This document shows positions 16,889 through 27,136 of a stretch of 64,000 nucleotides of DNA, piece by piece. The position numbers and the translations under genes are program-made. The DNA is from Stappia sediminis (GTDB taxonomy: Bacteria; Pseudomonadota; Alphaproteobacteria; Rhizobiales; Stappiaceae), in assembly GCF_009826895.1 (NCBI RefSeq), contig NZ_WUMV01000002.1:620001-684000 (forward strand), read 5' to 3'. Numbering within the stretch: the first letter of the stretch is position 1; the number at the start of each line of letters is the position of its first letter. Below the pieces are notes generated by a model. That model did no database searches. It worked only from the letters and a program-made list of their open reading frames with translations, and was not told where the DNA came from.

Positions 16889-19800
16889 TCAACTGCAGCC
16901 GCTGGTGGCGCCGCAGGTGTCGCACTTCAGGCAGGTGCCGTTTCGCACCATCGTGAAGTTGCCGCATTCCGAGCAGCTTTCGCCTTCGTAGCCTTTCATC
17001 CGCGCCTGGGCGACCTGTTCGGCAACTGAAGGCGCAGCTTCCGTTTGCCCGACCGAAGTCTGTGGTTCGCCAGCCGGAGCTGCATCCCGCTGGAACGCGG
17101 TTGCGACCGCGACGGTCTGCGCCCGCACGCCGCTGCCGGTTGTGCGTGCCGTCGTCGTGCCGCCCATTTCGCCTGCCGGCTCGTTGCCGTTGCTGATCAG
17201 GCGGAAGCGCTCCGTCTGGCCGCGGATAAGGCCGTGCGAAACCACCGGGTGCTGCGAATCTTCCGACCGCCCCTCGTTCGGTCCGCTGGACAACACCGTG
17301 TTGCCGATCGCTTCCGGCGGAACATGGGCAAGGTCATGCCGGCCAAGGTAGGAGATCGCGAGTTCGCGAAAGATGTAGTCGAGGATCGAGGTTGCGTTCT
17401 TGATCGCCTCATTACCCTGAACCATACCCGCAGGCTCGAAGCGGGTGAAGGTAAAGGCGTCGACATATTCCTCCAGCGGCACGCCGTACTGCAGCCCAAG
17501 AGAAATTGCGATGGCGAAATTGTTCATCAGCGAGCGGAAGGCGGCACCTTCCTTGTGCATGTCGATGAAGATTTCGCCAAGACGCCCGTCCGCATATTCG
17601 CCGGTCGTGAGGTACACTTTGTGCCCGCCGACGCGCGCTTTCTGGGTGTAGCCCTTGCGCCTGTCGGGCAGCTTCTCGCGCTCGCGGATGGCGCGCTCCA
17701 CGATCCGTTCGACGATGCGCTCGGCAACCACTTCCGCGCGGCCCGTCTGAGACTGGGCGACGATGGTCTCTGCCGCGTCTTCTTCGTCTTCGTCCGCGTC
17801 CGCCAGAAGCTGCGCGTTCAGCGGTTGGGACAGTTTCGAACCGTCGCGGTAAAGCGCATTGGCCTTCAGGCCCAGCCTCCAGGACAGCATATATGCGTCC
17901 TTGCAGTCCTCGACGGTGGCGGCGTTCGGCATATTGATCGTCTTGGAAATGGCGCCGGAAATGAACGGCTGGGCCGCCGCCATCATGCGGATGTGGCTAT
18001 CCACAGAAAGGTAGCGCTTTCCGATACGCCCGCACGGGTTGGCGCAGTCGAATACCGGATAGTGCTCTTCCTTCAAATGCGGCGCGCCTTCCAGCGTCAT
18101 CGCACCGCAGACATGGGTGTTTGCGGCCTCGATGTCGGCCTTCGAGAATCCGAGGAACGACAAAAGGTCGAATTCCGGATCGTCCAGCTTGTCGGCCGGC
18201 ACCTGCAGCGCGTTGATCAGGAAGCTGTCGCTGAGCGTCCAGCGGTTGAAGACGAACTTGATGTCGAACGCCGTCTTGAGGGAACCCTCGATCTTGTCGA
18301 TCGCTTCGTCGGTGAAGCCGCGTGCCTTCAGCGATGTCGGGTTGATCGCCGGGGCTTGCTTCAGCGAACCATGGCCGACCGCATAGGCTTCGATCTCGGC
18401 AATCTCGTTTTCGGCATATCCCAGCGCCCGCAGCGCTTCCGGCACGGCGCGATTTATGATCTTGAAATAACCGCCACCGGCCAGCTTCTTGAACTTCACG
18501 AGCGCGAAGTCGGGCTCGATCCCGGTCGTGTCGCAGTCCATGACTAGGCCGATCGTGCCGGTCGGCGCGATAACGGTCGATTGGGCGTTGCGATATCCGT
18601 GCTTTTCGCCGAGTTCCAGAGCCCGGTCCCAGGCCGCCTTTGCCCGCTTGATGAGCGTCTGGTCGGGGCAGGCGGCGTGGTCGAGCGGCACAGGCGCTGT
18701 CTCGACCTTTTCATATCCCGCCGCCTCGCCATAGGCCGCGCGGCGATGATTGCGGATCACGCGCAGCATGTGCTCGGCATTTTTCTTGTAGCCGGGGAAG
18801 GCGCCCAGTTCGCCCGCCATTTCCGCGGACGTCGCGTAGGCAACGCCGGTCATGATCGCCGTGATCGCGCCACAGATCGCGCGGCCTTCCTCGCTGTCGT
18901 AGGGAATGCCGGAGGTCATCAAGAGCCCGCCGATATTGGCGTAGCCGAGGCCAAGCGTCCGGTATTCGTAGGAAAGCTGGGCGATTTCCTTGGACGGGAA
19001 CTGCGCCATAAGAACGGAGATTTCGAGCACGACGGTCCAAAGCCGCACGCCATGCTCGAAGGACTGCGCGTCGAACGAACGGTCTTCCTTGCGGAACTGC
19101 AACAGGTTCAGCGAGGCGAGATTGCAGGCCGTGTCGTCAAGGAACATGTACTCGGAGCACGGGTTCGAAGCGCGGATCTCGCCGGAAGCCGGGCAGGTGT
19201 GCCAGTCGTTGATCGTCGAGTGGTACTGGATGCCGGGATCGGCGGAGGCCCACGCCGCGTAGCCGATCTGCTCCCACAGGTCCCTGGCCTTGACGGTCTT
19301 GATCGTCCTGCCGTCCCTGCGCGCGGTCAGTTCCCAGTCGCTATCTTCCGTCACGGCTTTGAGGAAGCCGTCCGTGACACGCACGGAATTGTTCGAGTTC
19401 TGGCCGGATACCGTGAGATAGGCCTCCGAATCCCAGTCGGTATTGTAGGTCGGGAATTCGATGGAGGTGTAGCCCTGCCGCGCGAACTGGATAACGCGGT
19501 AGATATAGTTCTCCGGCACCAGCATCTTCTTGGCCGCGCGGATTTCGCGCTTAAGCGCCGGGTTCTTGGCCGGGTCGTAGCAGTCGTCGCCAGGGCCTTC
19601 GCAATTGACGCAAGCGCGCATGATCGCGCCGAGGTGCTTCTGGCAGATCTTGGAACCGGTGACGAGGGCGGCGACCTTCTGCTCTTCCTTCACCTTCCAG
19701 TTGATGTAGTCCTCGATATCGGGATGGTCGATGTCGACGACAACCATCTTTGCCGCGCGCCGCGTCGTGCCTCCGGACTTGATGGCACCGGCCGCGCGGT

Positions 19801-20584
19801 CGCCGATCTTCAGGAAGCTCATGAGGCCGGACGATTTCCCGCCGCCGGAAAGCTTCTCGCCTTCGGAGCGCACGCGCGAGAAGTTGGAGCCGGTTCCGGA
19901 GCCGTATTTGAAAAGCCGTGCTTCGCGCACCCAAAGGTCCATGATGCCGTTGTCGTTGACGAGGTCGTCCTCGACCGACTGGATGAAGCAGGCATGCGGC
20001 TGCGGGTGTTCGTAGGCGGAAGCGGAGCGCACGAGCTTGCCCGTCTGGAAGTCGACGTAGTGGTGGCCCTGGCTTGGGCCGTCGATGCCATAGGCCCAGT
20101 GCAGGCCGGTGTTGAACCACTGCGGCGAATTGGGCGCGACCTTCTGCGTGGCCAACATGTAGCGCAATTCGTCGAAGAACGCCCGGGCGTCGTCTTCCTT
20201 GTCGAAATAGCCGCCTTTCCAACCCCAGTAGGTCCAGGTTCCCGCCAGCCGGTCGAATACCTGCCGCGCGTCGATTTCCGAGCCGAAGCGCTCTTCCTCT
20301 GGCAGCTTGGCGAGTTTCTTTTCATCGGGCACCTGGCGCCATAGCCAGGAAGGGACGGTATTTTCCTCTACGGGCTTCAGGTGCTTCGGCACACCCGCCT
20401 TGCGGAAATACTTCTGGGCCAGAATGTCGGCGGCGACTTGCGAGAACTGCGCCGGCACCTGAATATCGGCGAGTTGGAATACGATCGATCCGTCGGGATT
20501 GCGGATTTCGCTGGTCGCAATCCGGAATTCGATGTCCGCATATGGCGATTGGCCTGCTTTCGTGTACCGCCGCTCGATCCGCAT
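16889..20584 (-). CDS. nrdJ: Adenosylcobalamin-dependent class II ribonucleotide reductase
   Basis: The 1231-residue enzyme reduces ribonucleotides to deoxyribonucleotides with adenosylcobalamin as radical source, independent of oxygen. Features include the N-terminal motif [14 protein letters not shown], an active-site segment with [20 protein letters not shown] (the N-x-C-x-E core), and [20 protein letters not shown], typical of the long NrdJ type. The extreme C-terminus has paired cysteines ([21 protein letters not shown]), the thioredoxin-reduced or zinc-ribbon tail. I chose ATG 20584 ([11 protein letters not shown]), the usual family start, over an in-frame codon at 20653. It stands alone, with an NrdR-like box about 170 bp upstream and a terminator downstream. 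Confidence 0.96.
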   Translation of the reverse strand: MRIERRYTKAGQSPYADIEFRIATSEIRNPDGSIVFQLADIQVPAQFSQVAADILAQKYFRKAGVPKHLKPVEENTVPSWLWRQVPDEKKLAKLPEEERFGSEIDARQVFDRLAGTWTYWGWKGGYFDKEDDARAFFDELRYMLATQKVAPNSPQWFNTGLHWAYGIDGPSQGHHYVDFQTGKLVRSASAYEHPQPHACFIQSVEDDLVNDNGIMDLWVREARLFKYGSGTGSNFSRVRSEGEKLSGGGKSSGLMSFLKIGDRAAGAIKSGGTTRRAAKMVVVDIDHPDIEDYINWKVKEEQKVAALVTGSKICQKHLGAIMRACVNCEGPGDDCYDPAKNPALKREIRAAKKMLVPENYIYRVIQFARQGYTSIEFPTYNTDWDSEAYLTVSGQNSNNSVRVTDGFLKAVTEDSDWELTARRDGRTIKTVKARDLWEQIGYAAWASADPGIQYHSTINDWHTCPASGEIRASNPCSEYMFLDDTACNLASLNLLQFRKEDRSFDAQSFEHGVRLWTVVLEISVLMAQFPSKEIAQLSYEYRTLGLGYANIGGLLMTSGIPYDSEEGRAICGAITAIMTGVAYATSAEMAGELGAFPGYKKNAEHMLRVIRNHRRAAYGEAAGYEKVETAPVPLDHAACPDQTLIKRAKAAWDRALELGEKHGYRNAQSTVIAPTGTIGLVMDCDTTGIEPDFALVKFKKLAGGGYFKIINRAVPEALRALGYAENEIAEIEAYAVGHGSLKQAPAINPTSLKARGFTDEAIDKIEGSLKTAFDIKFVFNRWTLSDSFLINALQVPADKLDDPEFDLLSFLGFSKADIEAANTHVCGAMTLEGAPHLKEEHYPVFDCANPCGRIGKRYLSVDSHIRMMAAAQPFISGAISKTINMPNAATVEDCKDAYMLSWRLGLKANALYRDGSKLSQPLNAQLLADADEDEEDAAETIVAQSQTGRAEVVAERIVERIVERAIREREKLPDRRKGYTQKARVGGHKVYLTTGEYADGRLGEIFIDMHKEGAAFRSLMNNFAIAISLGLQYGVPLEEYVDAFTFTRFEPAGMVQGNEAIKNATSILDYIFRELAISYLGRHDLAHVPPEAIGNTVLSSGPNEGRSEDSQHPVVSHGLIRGQTERFRLISNGNEPAGEMGGTTTARTTGSGVRAQTVAVATAFQRDAAPAGEPQTSVGQTEAAPSVAEQVAQARMKGYEGESCSECGNFTMVRNGTCLKCDTCGATSGCS

Positions 20585-20754
20585 CGTTATAGCCCTTCCT
20601 CTCGTCCCCGGGCGGGGATAGCTGACGTAGCGACAATCAGAAATTTGCCGCATCTGAGCCGACGCCTTCGAGAAAAAGCGCCGGTACGGATTGTCGCCAC
20701 CTGTTAATCGGCCGCCGCGTACTTAGCGCCGCGTCTGGTTGGAATGGCCCTGTG

Positions 20755-20798
20755 GCACTATATATAGCATCCAGAGCCTTGCTCGTCACGAGATACGG
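20755..20798. promoter_or_regulatory. NrdR box and weak second box upstream of nrdJ
   Basis: The 16-mer at 20755-20770 (GCACTATATATAGCAT) closely matches the NrdR consensus acaCwAtATaTwGtgt. A weaker partner, CGAGATACGG at 20789-20798, starts exactly 31 bp from the equivalent position of the first box; paired NrdR sites are normally spaced by whole helical turns of about that size. NrdR is the ATP/dATP-sensing repressor of ribonucleotide reductase genes. Box one is convincing, the second only suggestive. Confidence 0.65.
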
Positions 20799-21309
20799 TA
20801 TTAGGAAGGCCGCAAAAAACCGTGCGGCAAATCCGGTGACTTGCCGTTCAATTTCCTGGCTGGTCGTCATTTTTAAAAGGACGCGAGGTGCTTGAGCCCC
20901 AACCCCGCAACGCGCACTGTGACTGTCCTCAAGGTAAGGTGAATCATCCGTGAGCGTCAAGCGCCTGAAACAATCTATTGTGGGTGAAGTTGGGATGCCC
21001 ACCAAATGTTGTGCCAATCTGTGGATAGCGGTAATTGCGCCGACGCACAGCGAAGATGCGCTTGCGGAAAGGGAAATCCCGCGTTCTCGCGCCTTCGGGC
21101 GCTTTTGTCCCGCTCCACCTGCGGGGAGGCGGGGGTAGGCCGAATCGGCTGCCGACCCGAAGTTTCAGGGAGGCTAGCATCCCTGCCTGGCCAATTTAAT
21201 GAAAATTAGACGAAAATTAGGATCGCCGACTGAACCCGGCTGAAATTCCGACGTGGTTGGATCGCCTCAACAGCTTGCGAATCGCGGGCGGCGAGGGGTG
21301 AACTCAATA
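20799..21309. other. Intergenic stretch without a recognised gene
   Basis: About 500 bp between the NrdR site and the plus-strand receiver gene. Short frames on both strands overlap and show no domain. It probably holds the leader of the receiver gene. Confidence 0.4.
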
Positions 21310-21954
21310 ATGGCCAGGCATATTGCGTACGGGCGGCAGATCGAAGACTTGGATGTCGTCGTCATTGACGATGCCCGCCCAATGCAGACCATCCTCAGGT
21401 CGACACTGCAAAGCTTCCGTGTCCAGCGCATCCGCACCTTCGACGGTGCGGAAGAGGCGCTTGACGCCATGCAGATCGATCCGCCGAATTTGGTATTGAC
21501 CGACTGGTATATGAAACCGATGAGCGGATTGCATCTCTTGCAACGTATCAGGCGCAGGAAAATGGCGCCGCTATGCTTCCTCCCAATCCTGTTCGTCACC
21601 GCTCATGGCACCCGTACGGTGGTGGAAAAGGCGTTGAGGGGCGGGGCCCAGAACGTCCTGATCAAGCCCGTCGCGCCATCGACGCTTTATCAGAGGCTTC
21701 AGTGGACGCTTCGCGATCATCGCGAGTTCGAACTGCTTGACGACGGTCGTTACGTGATTGGCGGCATGGCGGACAGGCTGGACCGTCATGCGCGCAAGGT
21801 CGCGCATATCGCCAATGTTTTGCACCGGGGCGCATCGCCGAGCATGACGCGCAAGATAGAGATGCTGGCTGCAAGGCGGGCGGAAGACGAACGAAGGAAA
21901 GCCGCCTTGTCGGGAGACTCCTCCGACGATTTTGCTGTCGTTCGCACCAATTGA
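21310..21954 (+). CDS. Stand-alone response regulator receiver protein
   Basis: This protein of about 214 residues has one receiver domain over residues 10-140: acidic pair in VVVIDDARPMQT, phospho-acceptor Asp in VLTDWYMKPMSGL, Thr/Ser position in ILFVTAHG and conserved Lys in VLIKPVAPSTLYQRL. The remaining 70 residues are charged and helical with no DNA-binding or enzymatic domain, so it probably acts through protein contacts, as do CheY-like and similar stand-alone regulators. The ATG at 21310 is chosen; a GTG at 21298 preceded by GGCGAGGGG is also possible. No kinase gene is adjacent. Confidence 0.85.
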   Translation: MARHIAYGRQIEDLDVVVIDDARPMQTILRSTLQSFRVQRIRTFDGAEEALDAMQIDPPNLVLTDWYMKPMSGLHLLQRIRRRKMAPLCFLPILFVTAHGTRTVVEKALRGGAQNVLIKPVAPSTLYQRLQWTLRDHREFELLDDGRYVIGGMADRLDRHARKVAHIANVLHRGASPSMTRKIEMLAARRAEDERRKAALSGDSSDDFAVVRTN

Positions 21955-22095
21955 TCGCTGCAGTCATCTGAAAGCTTGATTTTCCACTCGCAAATAGGCC
22001 TTAGCGGTCTGGACACCGGATTGCGCACGCGTCATATTCGCCCGCGAATTTCAACGGCGGGTGCCCGCCAACAGCTTCGGGAGCGGCTTGTCTCT

Positions 22096-22482
22096 ATGAA
22101 GACCCTGATCCTGCAGTTCTTCACGTGGTGGAACAGCGCCACCTGGGGAACGCGTTTGTTTACGTGGAGAAAAGGCGAATTCGTCGGCGAGGATGAGTTC
22201 GGCAACAAATACTACCGCGAACGGAGCGGCACCAAGCGCTGGGTCATCTACAAGGACCTGGCCGAAGCTTCCATGATTCCGCCAGGCTGGCACGGCTGGA
22301 TGCATCACCGCGTCGACACCCCGCCCACCGACGAGAGCTACAGGGCGCGCGAATGGCAAAAGCCCCATAGGCCGAACCAGACCGGGACGCCGGGAGCGTA
22401 CCGCCCGCATGGGTCGATCCTGACGCCGGAAAGCCGGCCCCAGGTGAGCGGTGACTATGACGCCTGGACGCCGGGCGCCTGA
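22096..22482 (+). CDS. NADH:ubiquinone oxidoreductase accessory subunit, NDUFA12 family
   Basis: The 128-residue protein matches the NDUFA12/B17.2 family, a supernumerary complex I subunit shared by alphaproteobacteria and mitochondria. Family features are the N-terminal WWNSATWGTRLFTW, the core VGEDEFGNKYYRER and WHGWMHHRVDTPP. The in-frame frame extends upstream, but ATG 22096 gives the usual start (MKTLILQFFTWW). The gene lies apart from any nuo cluster, as is normal in Rhizobiales, and is followed by a strong terminator. Confidence 0.93.
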   Translation: MKTLILQFFTWWNSATWGTRLFTWRKGEFVGEDEFGNKYYRERSGTKRWVIYKDLAEASMIPPGWHGWMHHRVDTPPTDESYRAREWQKPHRPNQTGTPGAYRPHGSILTPESRPQVSGDYDAWTPGA

Positions 22483-22523
22483 GGTGACGGTGGTCAGCGC
22501 TTAACGGATCGCTGAAAATAAAA

Positions 22524-22558
22524 AAACGCCGGCCTTTCGTGAGGCCGGCGTTTTTATT
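22524..22558. terminator. Bidirectional rho-independent terminator
   Basis: A GC-rich stem (AACGCCGGCCT and its complement) with a short loop is flanked by A-runs on the left and T-runs on the right. It therefore works on both strands, between the convergent NDUFA12 homologue and alpha/beta hydrolase genes. Confidence 0.92.
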
Positions 22559-22579
22559 GTGCGGCTGAAGGCGGGCTGG

Positions 22580-23236
22580 TCAGGCGACTTCAGTATTCAG
22601 GCCAAGACGTTTGTCGAGGTAGTTGCCGCACACGCCCATAAGTTCGTCCGTGTGGTTTTCGAAGAAATGGTTGGCCCCGCTGATCGTTGTATGGTCGATC
22701 ACGATTCCTTTTTGCGTCTTGAGCTTGTCTACAAGCACCTGGACATCCTTGGCGGGGACCACCTTGTCGGCATCGCCGTGCACGATGAGGCCGGATGAAG
22801 GGCAGGGTGCAAGGAACGAAAAATCGTGCAGGTTCGCCGGCGGTGCCACAGATATGAACCCTTCGACTTCCGGCCGGCGCATGAGAAGCTGCATGCCGAT
22901 CCACGCGCCGAAGGAAAAGCCAGCGATCCAGCATGAGCGTGCGTCCGGGTGCACGGTCTGCACCCAGTCGAGTGCGGCCGCCGCATCCGACAGTTCGCCC
23001 TGTCCATGGTCGAAGGAGCCCTGGCTGCGCCCCACGCCGCGGAAATTGAAGCGAAGTACCGCGAAGCCGCGCTTGGCGAACATGTAGTGAAGCTGATAGA
23101 CAATCTGATTGTTCATCGTTCCGCCGAATTGCGGGTGCAGATGCAGCACCAGCGCGATTGGGGCGGTCCGGGATTTTGCCGGGTGGAACCGGCCCTCGAT
23201 TCGTCCGGCCGGGCCGTTGAAGATCACCTCTGGCAT
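22580..23236 (-). CDS. Alpha/beta hydrolase
   Basis: The 218-residue protein is a compact alpha/beta hydrolase of the group often annotated as a dienelactone hydrolase-like or CocE/NonD-like protein. The nucleophile elbow is GFSFG near residue 103. The acid is probably the Asp in HGDADKVVP and the base the His in GANHFFENH. An oxyanion-hole segment HPQFGGTMNNQ and the stretch LRFNFRGVGRSQGSFDHG are typical of this conserved group. No signal peptide is seen. The physiological substrate is not known for this family. Confidence 0.87.
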   Translation of the reverse strand: MPEVIFNGPAGRIEGRFHPAKSRTAPIALVLHLHPQFGGTMNNQIVYQLHYMFAKRGFAVLRFNFRGVGRSQGSFDHGQGELSDAAAALDWVQTVHPDARSCWIAGFSFGAWIGMQLLMRRPEVEGFISVAPPANLHDFSFLAPCPSSGLIVHGDADKVVPAKDVQVLVDKLKTQKGIVIDHTTISGANHFFENHTDELMGVCGNYLDKRLGLNTEVA

Positions 23237-23365
23237 CGGGGCTGCCTGTCCTTCCTGTCTGCGGGCGCCTGCCGTGGGATTGCCACGCGCGCTCCGGGCA
23301 TGTTTGGACTAAGGGTATTTGCTTAACTCGCCTTGACTTGGCGAACCCTTGTTCCTAGAACCTAG

Positions 23366-23383
23366 TTTAGAATCGTTCGAAAA
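23366..23383. promoter_or_regulatory. Irr-type iron control element upstream of the suf operon
   Basis: The sequence TTTAGAATCGTTCGAAAA matches the ICE/Irr box TTTAGAATNNTTCTAAA at nearly every position. Irr is the haem-responsive iron regulator of Rhizobiales. In Agrobacterium the equivalent suf operon is reported to be repressed by Irr and RirA. The box lies about 170-190 bp upstream of the first suf gene. Confidence 0.72.
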
Positions 23384-23555
23384 ACGAACGTAGCGCCTGC
23401 GGCCGTGCGAAACACCTGAAGGTGCTGCAGGCGGCCGCCGGCACCAACGGTCACGTTATCCTCATCTCGCTCGCGAAATGCAAGGATTGCGTGCTCCGCC
23501 AGACCTTTAATTTAAGAACCGGACGGTCTTTTGCCACCGGGGGCGAGTGTTGTTC

Positions 23556-24737
23556 GTGAGTACAGGCGGCGACCATATCTATCTGGACTATAACGCAAGC
23601 GCGCCGCTGCGCCCGGCCGTGCGCGATCTCATGGTCGAGGTGCTTGCCCGAGCCGGCAATGCTTCTTCGGTTCACGGGGCAGGACGGAGCGCGCGCGGAC
23701 ACATAGAGACCGCGCGCGAGCAGGTCGGTGCGCTTGCCGGCGTGCCGGCCAGGAATGTGATGTTCACGAGCGGTGGTACGGAAGCCAATGTGACCGGACT
23801 TTCGCCTGCTTGGCTGTTTGAGGGAAATCCGCTGCATCTGGACCGCGTGTTCGTATCCGCGACCGAGCATCCCTCGGTACTCTCGGGGGGCAGGTTCGAC
23901 AAGAAAATGGTCGAACAAATCCCTGTTGCCCCCGATGGCGTCGTCGATGTGGATTTTCTTGAGGAGCGGACAAAGGCGGCCCTTTCGGAGGGAGAGCGCG
24001 TTCTCGTTTCTGTCATGGCCGCGAACAGCGAGACCGGCGTGATCAATCCGGTGGCGGAAATCGGCCGCCGCATTGCTGATACGGGTGCCGTTTATCATGT
24101 GGATGCCGTCCAGGCGGCGGGTCGGATGCCGCTGGATGTTTCCAGATGGAAGGCGGATGCGGTTTCGCTCTCTGCTCACAAGCTTGGCGGCCCGCAGGGC
24201 GCAGGTGCGCTGGTGCTCGGGGCGGAGGATATGCGTCCCGTCGCGCTGCTGACGGGCGGCGCGCAGGAAAACCGCCGCCGCGCGGGAACGGAAAATGTTG
24301 CTGCGATCGCCGGTTTTGGCAAGGCCGCTGAACTAATCGCCGCCTCTGCCGAAGAGTGGGCGGAAATATCCCGTCTTCGGGCCTTTATGGAAGAAGGCCT
24401 GAGGCATATATGGGCGGATACGGTCGTTTTCGGCATTGGCGCCGAGCGGCTTTGCAATACGACGTGCTTCGCCGTACCGGGCGTTACGTCGGAAATGGCG
24501 TTGATCGGGCTAGATCTTGACGGTATCGCCATTTCTTCCGGGTCTGCATGCTCATCGGGAAAGGTTTCGGTGTCGCATGTGCTGACGGCGATGGGGGTTG
24601 AGGAGGATGTTGCCCGTTGCGCGCTTCGCGCGAGTATCGGCTGGGCGACGAAAAGACAGGACATCGAGAGGTTTCTCGAGGTCTGGGAAAAGGTTTCCGG
24701 GCGTATACGGCCCGGCAAGGCCGGGGCCGCCGCATGA
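23556..24737 (+). CDS. Cysteine desulfurase, class I (first of two in the suf operon)
   Basis: This PLP enzyme of about 393 residues moves sulfur from cysteine to Fe-S assembly. The PLP lysine lies in SLSAHKLGGPQG, and the PLP-phosphate region includes FTSGGTEANVTGL. The catalytic Cys is in SSGSACSSGKVS, on the long loop typical of class I (NifS/IscS) desulfurases. The gene therefore differs in class from the second desulfurase of the operon and corresponds in position to Agrobacterium sufS2. The GTG at 23556 is preferred because GGGGGCGAG lies 8 bp upstream; GTG at 23547 would sit directly on that site. Confidence 0.88.
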   Translation: MSTGGDHIYLDYNASAPLRPAVRDLMVEVLARAGNASSVHGAGRSARGHIETAREQVGALAGVPARNVMFTSGGTEANVTGLSPAWLFEGNPLHLDRVFVSATEHPSVLSGGRFDKKMVEQIPVAPDGVVDVDFLEERTKAALSEGERVLVSVMAANSETGVINPVAEIGRRIADTGAVYHVDAVQAAGRMPLDVSRWKADAVSLSAHKLGGPQGAGALVLGAEDMRPVALLTGGAQENRRRAGTENVAAIAGFGKAAELIAASAEEWAEISRLRAFMEEGLRHIWADTVVFGIGAERLCNTTCFAVPGVTSEMALIGLDLDGIAISSGSACSSGKVSVSHVLTAMGVEEDVARCALRASIGWATKRQDIERFLEVWEKVSGRIRPGKAGAAA

Positions 24738-24843
24738 AGCTGGGGCTTCGCCGATTGAGTTAGCCGCCCGGGGCGCGTATGGTCCCGAGCGATCATAGTG
24801 CGACCACCCGCGGTCCTTGAAACCGTGTTGGAAGGAGACACGC

Positions 24844-26316
24844 ATGCCTGCTGTTCAAGAGACTATCGACCGGGTCCGGTCGATAGATGTCGATCAGTAC
24901 AAGTACGGCTTCGTTACGGAAATTGAATCCGACAAGGCGCCGAAAGGCCTGAACGAAGACGTTATCCGTTTCATTTCCGAAAAGAAGGGCGAGCCCGAGT
25001 GGATGCTCGAGTGGCGGCTGGAGGCGTATCGCCGCTGGCTCACCATGACCGAGCCGACCTGGGCACGCGTTTCCTACCCGAAGATCGAGTTCAACGAGCT
25101 TTATTACTATTCGGCTCCGAAGAACACGCCGGGCCCCAAGAGCCTCGACGAGGTCGATCCGGAATTGCTGGAGACCTATGAAAAGCTCGGCATTCCGCTT
25201 CGCGAGCAGGAAATCCTGGCCGGTGTCGCGCCTGAAAATCGCGTCGCGGTCGATGCCGTATTCGACAGCGTTTCGGTGGTCACCACCTTCAAGGAGGAGC
25301 TGAAGAAGGCGGGCGTCATCTTCTGCTCGATCTCCGAGGCTCTTCGCGAATATCCAGACCTCGTGCGCAAGTATCTCGGCTCCGTGGTCCCGGTGTCGGA
25401 TAATTTCTATGCCACCCTCAATTCGGCGGTGTTCTCCGACGGCTCGTTCGTTTACGTACCGGAGGGCGTTCGCTGCCCGATGGAGTTGTCGACCTATTTC
25501 CGCATTAACGAGCAGAACACGGGCCAGTTCGAACGCACGCTCATCATCGCCGACAAGGGCGCGTATGTGAGCTACCTCGAAGGCTGCACCGCGCCGCAAC
25601 GCGACGAGAACCAGCTCCACGCGGCCGTGGTTGAGCTGATCGCCCACGACGATGCCGAGATCAAGTACTCCACGGTCCAGAACTGGTATCCGGGCGATAA
25701 GAACGGCAAGGGCGGCATCTACAACTTCGTCACCAAGCGCGGCGACTGCCGGGGCAAGAATTCCAAGATCTCCTGGACGCAGGTCGAAACCGGCTCGGCG
25801 ATCACTTGGAAGTATCCGTCCTGCATCCTGCGTGGCGACAATTCGCGTGGCGAGTTCTACTCGATCGCCGTCTCCAACGGTCACCAGCAGATCGACAGCG
25901 GCACGAAGATGATCCATCTCGGCAAGAACACGTCGAGCAGGATCATTTCCAAGGGCATTTCCGCCGGCAAGTCGGAAAACACCTATCGCGGTCTGGTGTC
26001 GGCCCATCGCAAGGCGACGAATGCGCGCAATTTCACCCAGTGCGATTCTCTCCTGATCGGTCAGGACTGCGGCGCGCACACTGTGCCTTACATGGAATCG
26101 AAGAACTCGACGGCCGTCTTCGAACACGAGGCGACGACGTCGAAGATCTCCGACGACCAGATGTTTTATTGCCAGCAGCGGGGACTTTCCGAAGAGGAGG
26201 CCGTGGCGCTCATCGTCAATGGCTTCGTCAAGGACGTCATCCAGCAGCTGCCGATGGAATTCGCGGTCGAGGCACAAAAGCTCATCAGCATCTCGCTGGA
26301 AGGTTCCGTCGGCTGA
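24844..26316 (+). CDS. sufB: Fe-S cluster assembly scaffold SufB
   Basis: The 490-residue protein is the core subunit of the SufBCD scaffold on which Fe-S clusters are built. Family landmarks include [18 protein letters not shown] near the start, [20 protein letters not shown], the conserved cysteine region [18 protein letters not shown] and [20 protein letters not shown] near the end, with the glutamate and histidine used in assembly. AAGGAGA precedes ATG 24844. It follows the class I desulfurase gene by 106 bp and precedes sufC by 48 bp. Confidence 0.96.
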   Translation: MPAVQETIDRVRSIDVDQYKYGFVTEIESDKAPKGLNEDVIRFISEKKGEPEWMLEWRLEAYRRWLTMTEPTWARVSYPKIEFNELYYYSAPKNTPGPKSLDEVDPELLETYEKLGIPLREQEILAGVAPENRVAVDAVFDSVSVVTTFKEELKKAGVIFCSISEALREYPDLVRKYLGSVVPVSDNFYATLNSAVFSDGSFVYVPEGVRCPMELSTYFRINEQNTGQFERTLIIADKGAYVSYLEGCTAPQRDENQLHAAVVELIAHDDAEIKYSTVQNWYPGDKNGKGGIYNFVTKRGDCRGKNSKISWTQVETGSAITWKYPSCILRGDNSRGEFYSIAVSNGHQQIDSGTKMIHLGKNTSSRIISKGISAGKSENTYRGLVSAHRKATNARNFTQCDSLLIGQDCGAHTVPYMESKNSTAVFEHEATTSKISDDQMFYCQQRGLSEEEAVALIVNGFVKDVIQQLPMEFAVEAQKLISISLEGSVG

Positions 26317-26364
26317 CGTTGAACTTCCAGCACGGTAGAATCAAAAGGTTACGGATAAGAACGA

Positions 26365-27120
26365 ATGCTTGAGATCAAGAACCTGCACGCCCATGTCGGC
26401 GACGATGAAACGGAAATCCTGCGCGGTGTGAACCTGACGGTGAAGCCGGGTGAAGTGCACGCCATCATGGGGCCGAACGGCTCCGGCAAGTCGACGCTGT
26501 CCTACATTCTCGCCGGCAAGGACGATTACGAGGTCACGGAGGGCGATATCCTCTTCAACGGCGAAAGCATGTTGGAGATGGAGCCGGACGAGCGTGCCGC
26601 CGCCGGGCTGTTCCTCGCGTTCCAGTACCCGATCGAGATTCCGGGTGTTGCCACGATGACCTTCCTGAAGACGGCGCTCAATGCGCAGCGCAAGGCGCGG
26701 GGCGAGGGTGAGTTGTCGACGCCTGAGTTCATGAAGAAGGTCAAGGAAAAGGCCGCCGAGCTCAACATCACGATGGATATGCTGAAGCGCCCGCTGAACG
26801 TCGGTTTTTCCGGTGGCGAAAAGAAGCGTTCGGAGATCCTGCAGATGTCTCTGCTTGAGCCGAAGCTCTGCATCATGGACGAAACGGACTCTGGCCTCGA
26901 CATCGACGCGCTGAAGATCGTCGCCGATGGCGTGAACCGCCTCCGCTCGCCGGACCGCGCAATGGTCGTCATCACGCATTACCAGCGCCTGCTCGATCAT
27001 ATCGTGCCGGATGTCGTCCATGTCCTTTCGCGGGGCCGGATCGTGAAGACGGGCGGCAAGGAACTGGCGCTCGAGCTGGAGAAGAACGGGTACGCCGATT
27101 ACGTCGGACAGGCCGCGTGA
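26365..27120 (+). CDS. sufC: Fe-S assembly ATPase SufC
   Basis: This is a 251-residue ABC-type ATPase. Walker A is [11 protein letters not shown] (about residues 35-45), the signature is [12 protein letters not shown], typical of SufC, and Walker B is [14 protein letters not shown] with the H-loop histidine in [10 protein letters not shown]. It is a soluble ATPase that drives the conformational change of SufB-SufD, not a transporter. Confidence 0.96.
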   Translation: MLEIKNLHAHVGDDETEILRGVNLTVKPGEVHAIMGPNGSGKSTLSYILAGKDDYEVTEGDILFNGESMLEMEPDERAAAGLFLAFQYPIEIPGVATMTFLKTALNAQRKARGEGELSTPEFMKKVKEKAAELNITMDMLKRPLNVGFSGGEKKRSEILQMSLLEPKLCIMDETDSGLDIDALKIVADGVNRLRSPDRAMVVITHYQRLLDHIVPDVVHVLSRGRIVKTGGKELALELEKNGYADYVGQAA

Positions 27121-27136
27121 CACGAAGGGACGAGCG

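Noticed and set aside
17045-18547. 500-codon plus-strand frame inside nrdJ
   Set aside because: It is fully antisense to a highly conserved enzyme and shows no family resemblance; long antisense frames are common in GC-rich genes.
22524-22558. Possible small-RNA terminator
   Set aside because: Position between convergent genes explains it fully as a shared terminator.
24793-26277. 494-codon minus-strand frame across sufB
   Set aside because: Antisense to sufB over its whole length, without domains.
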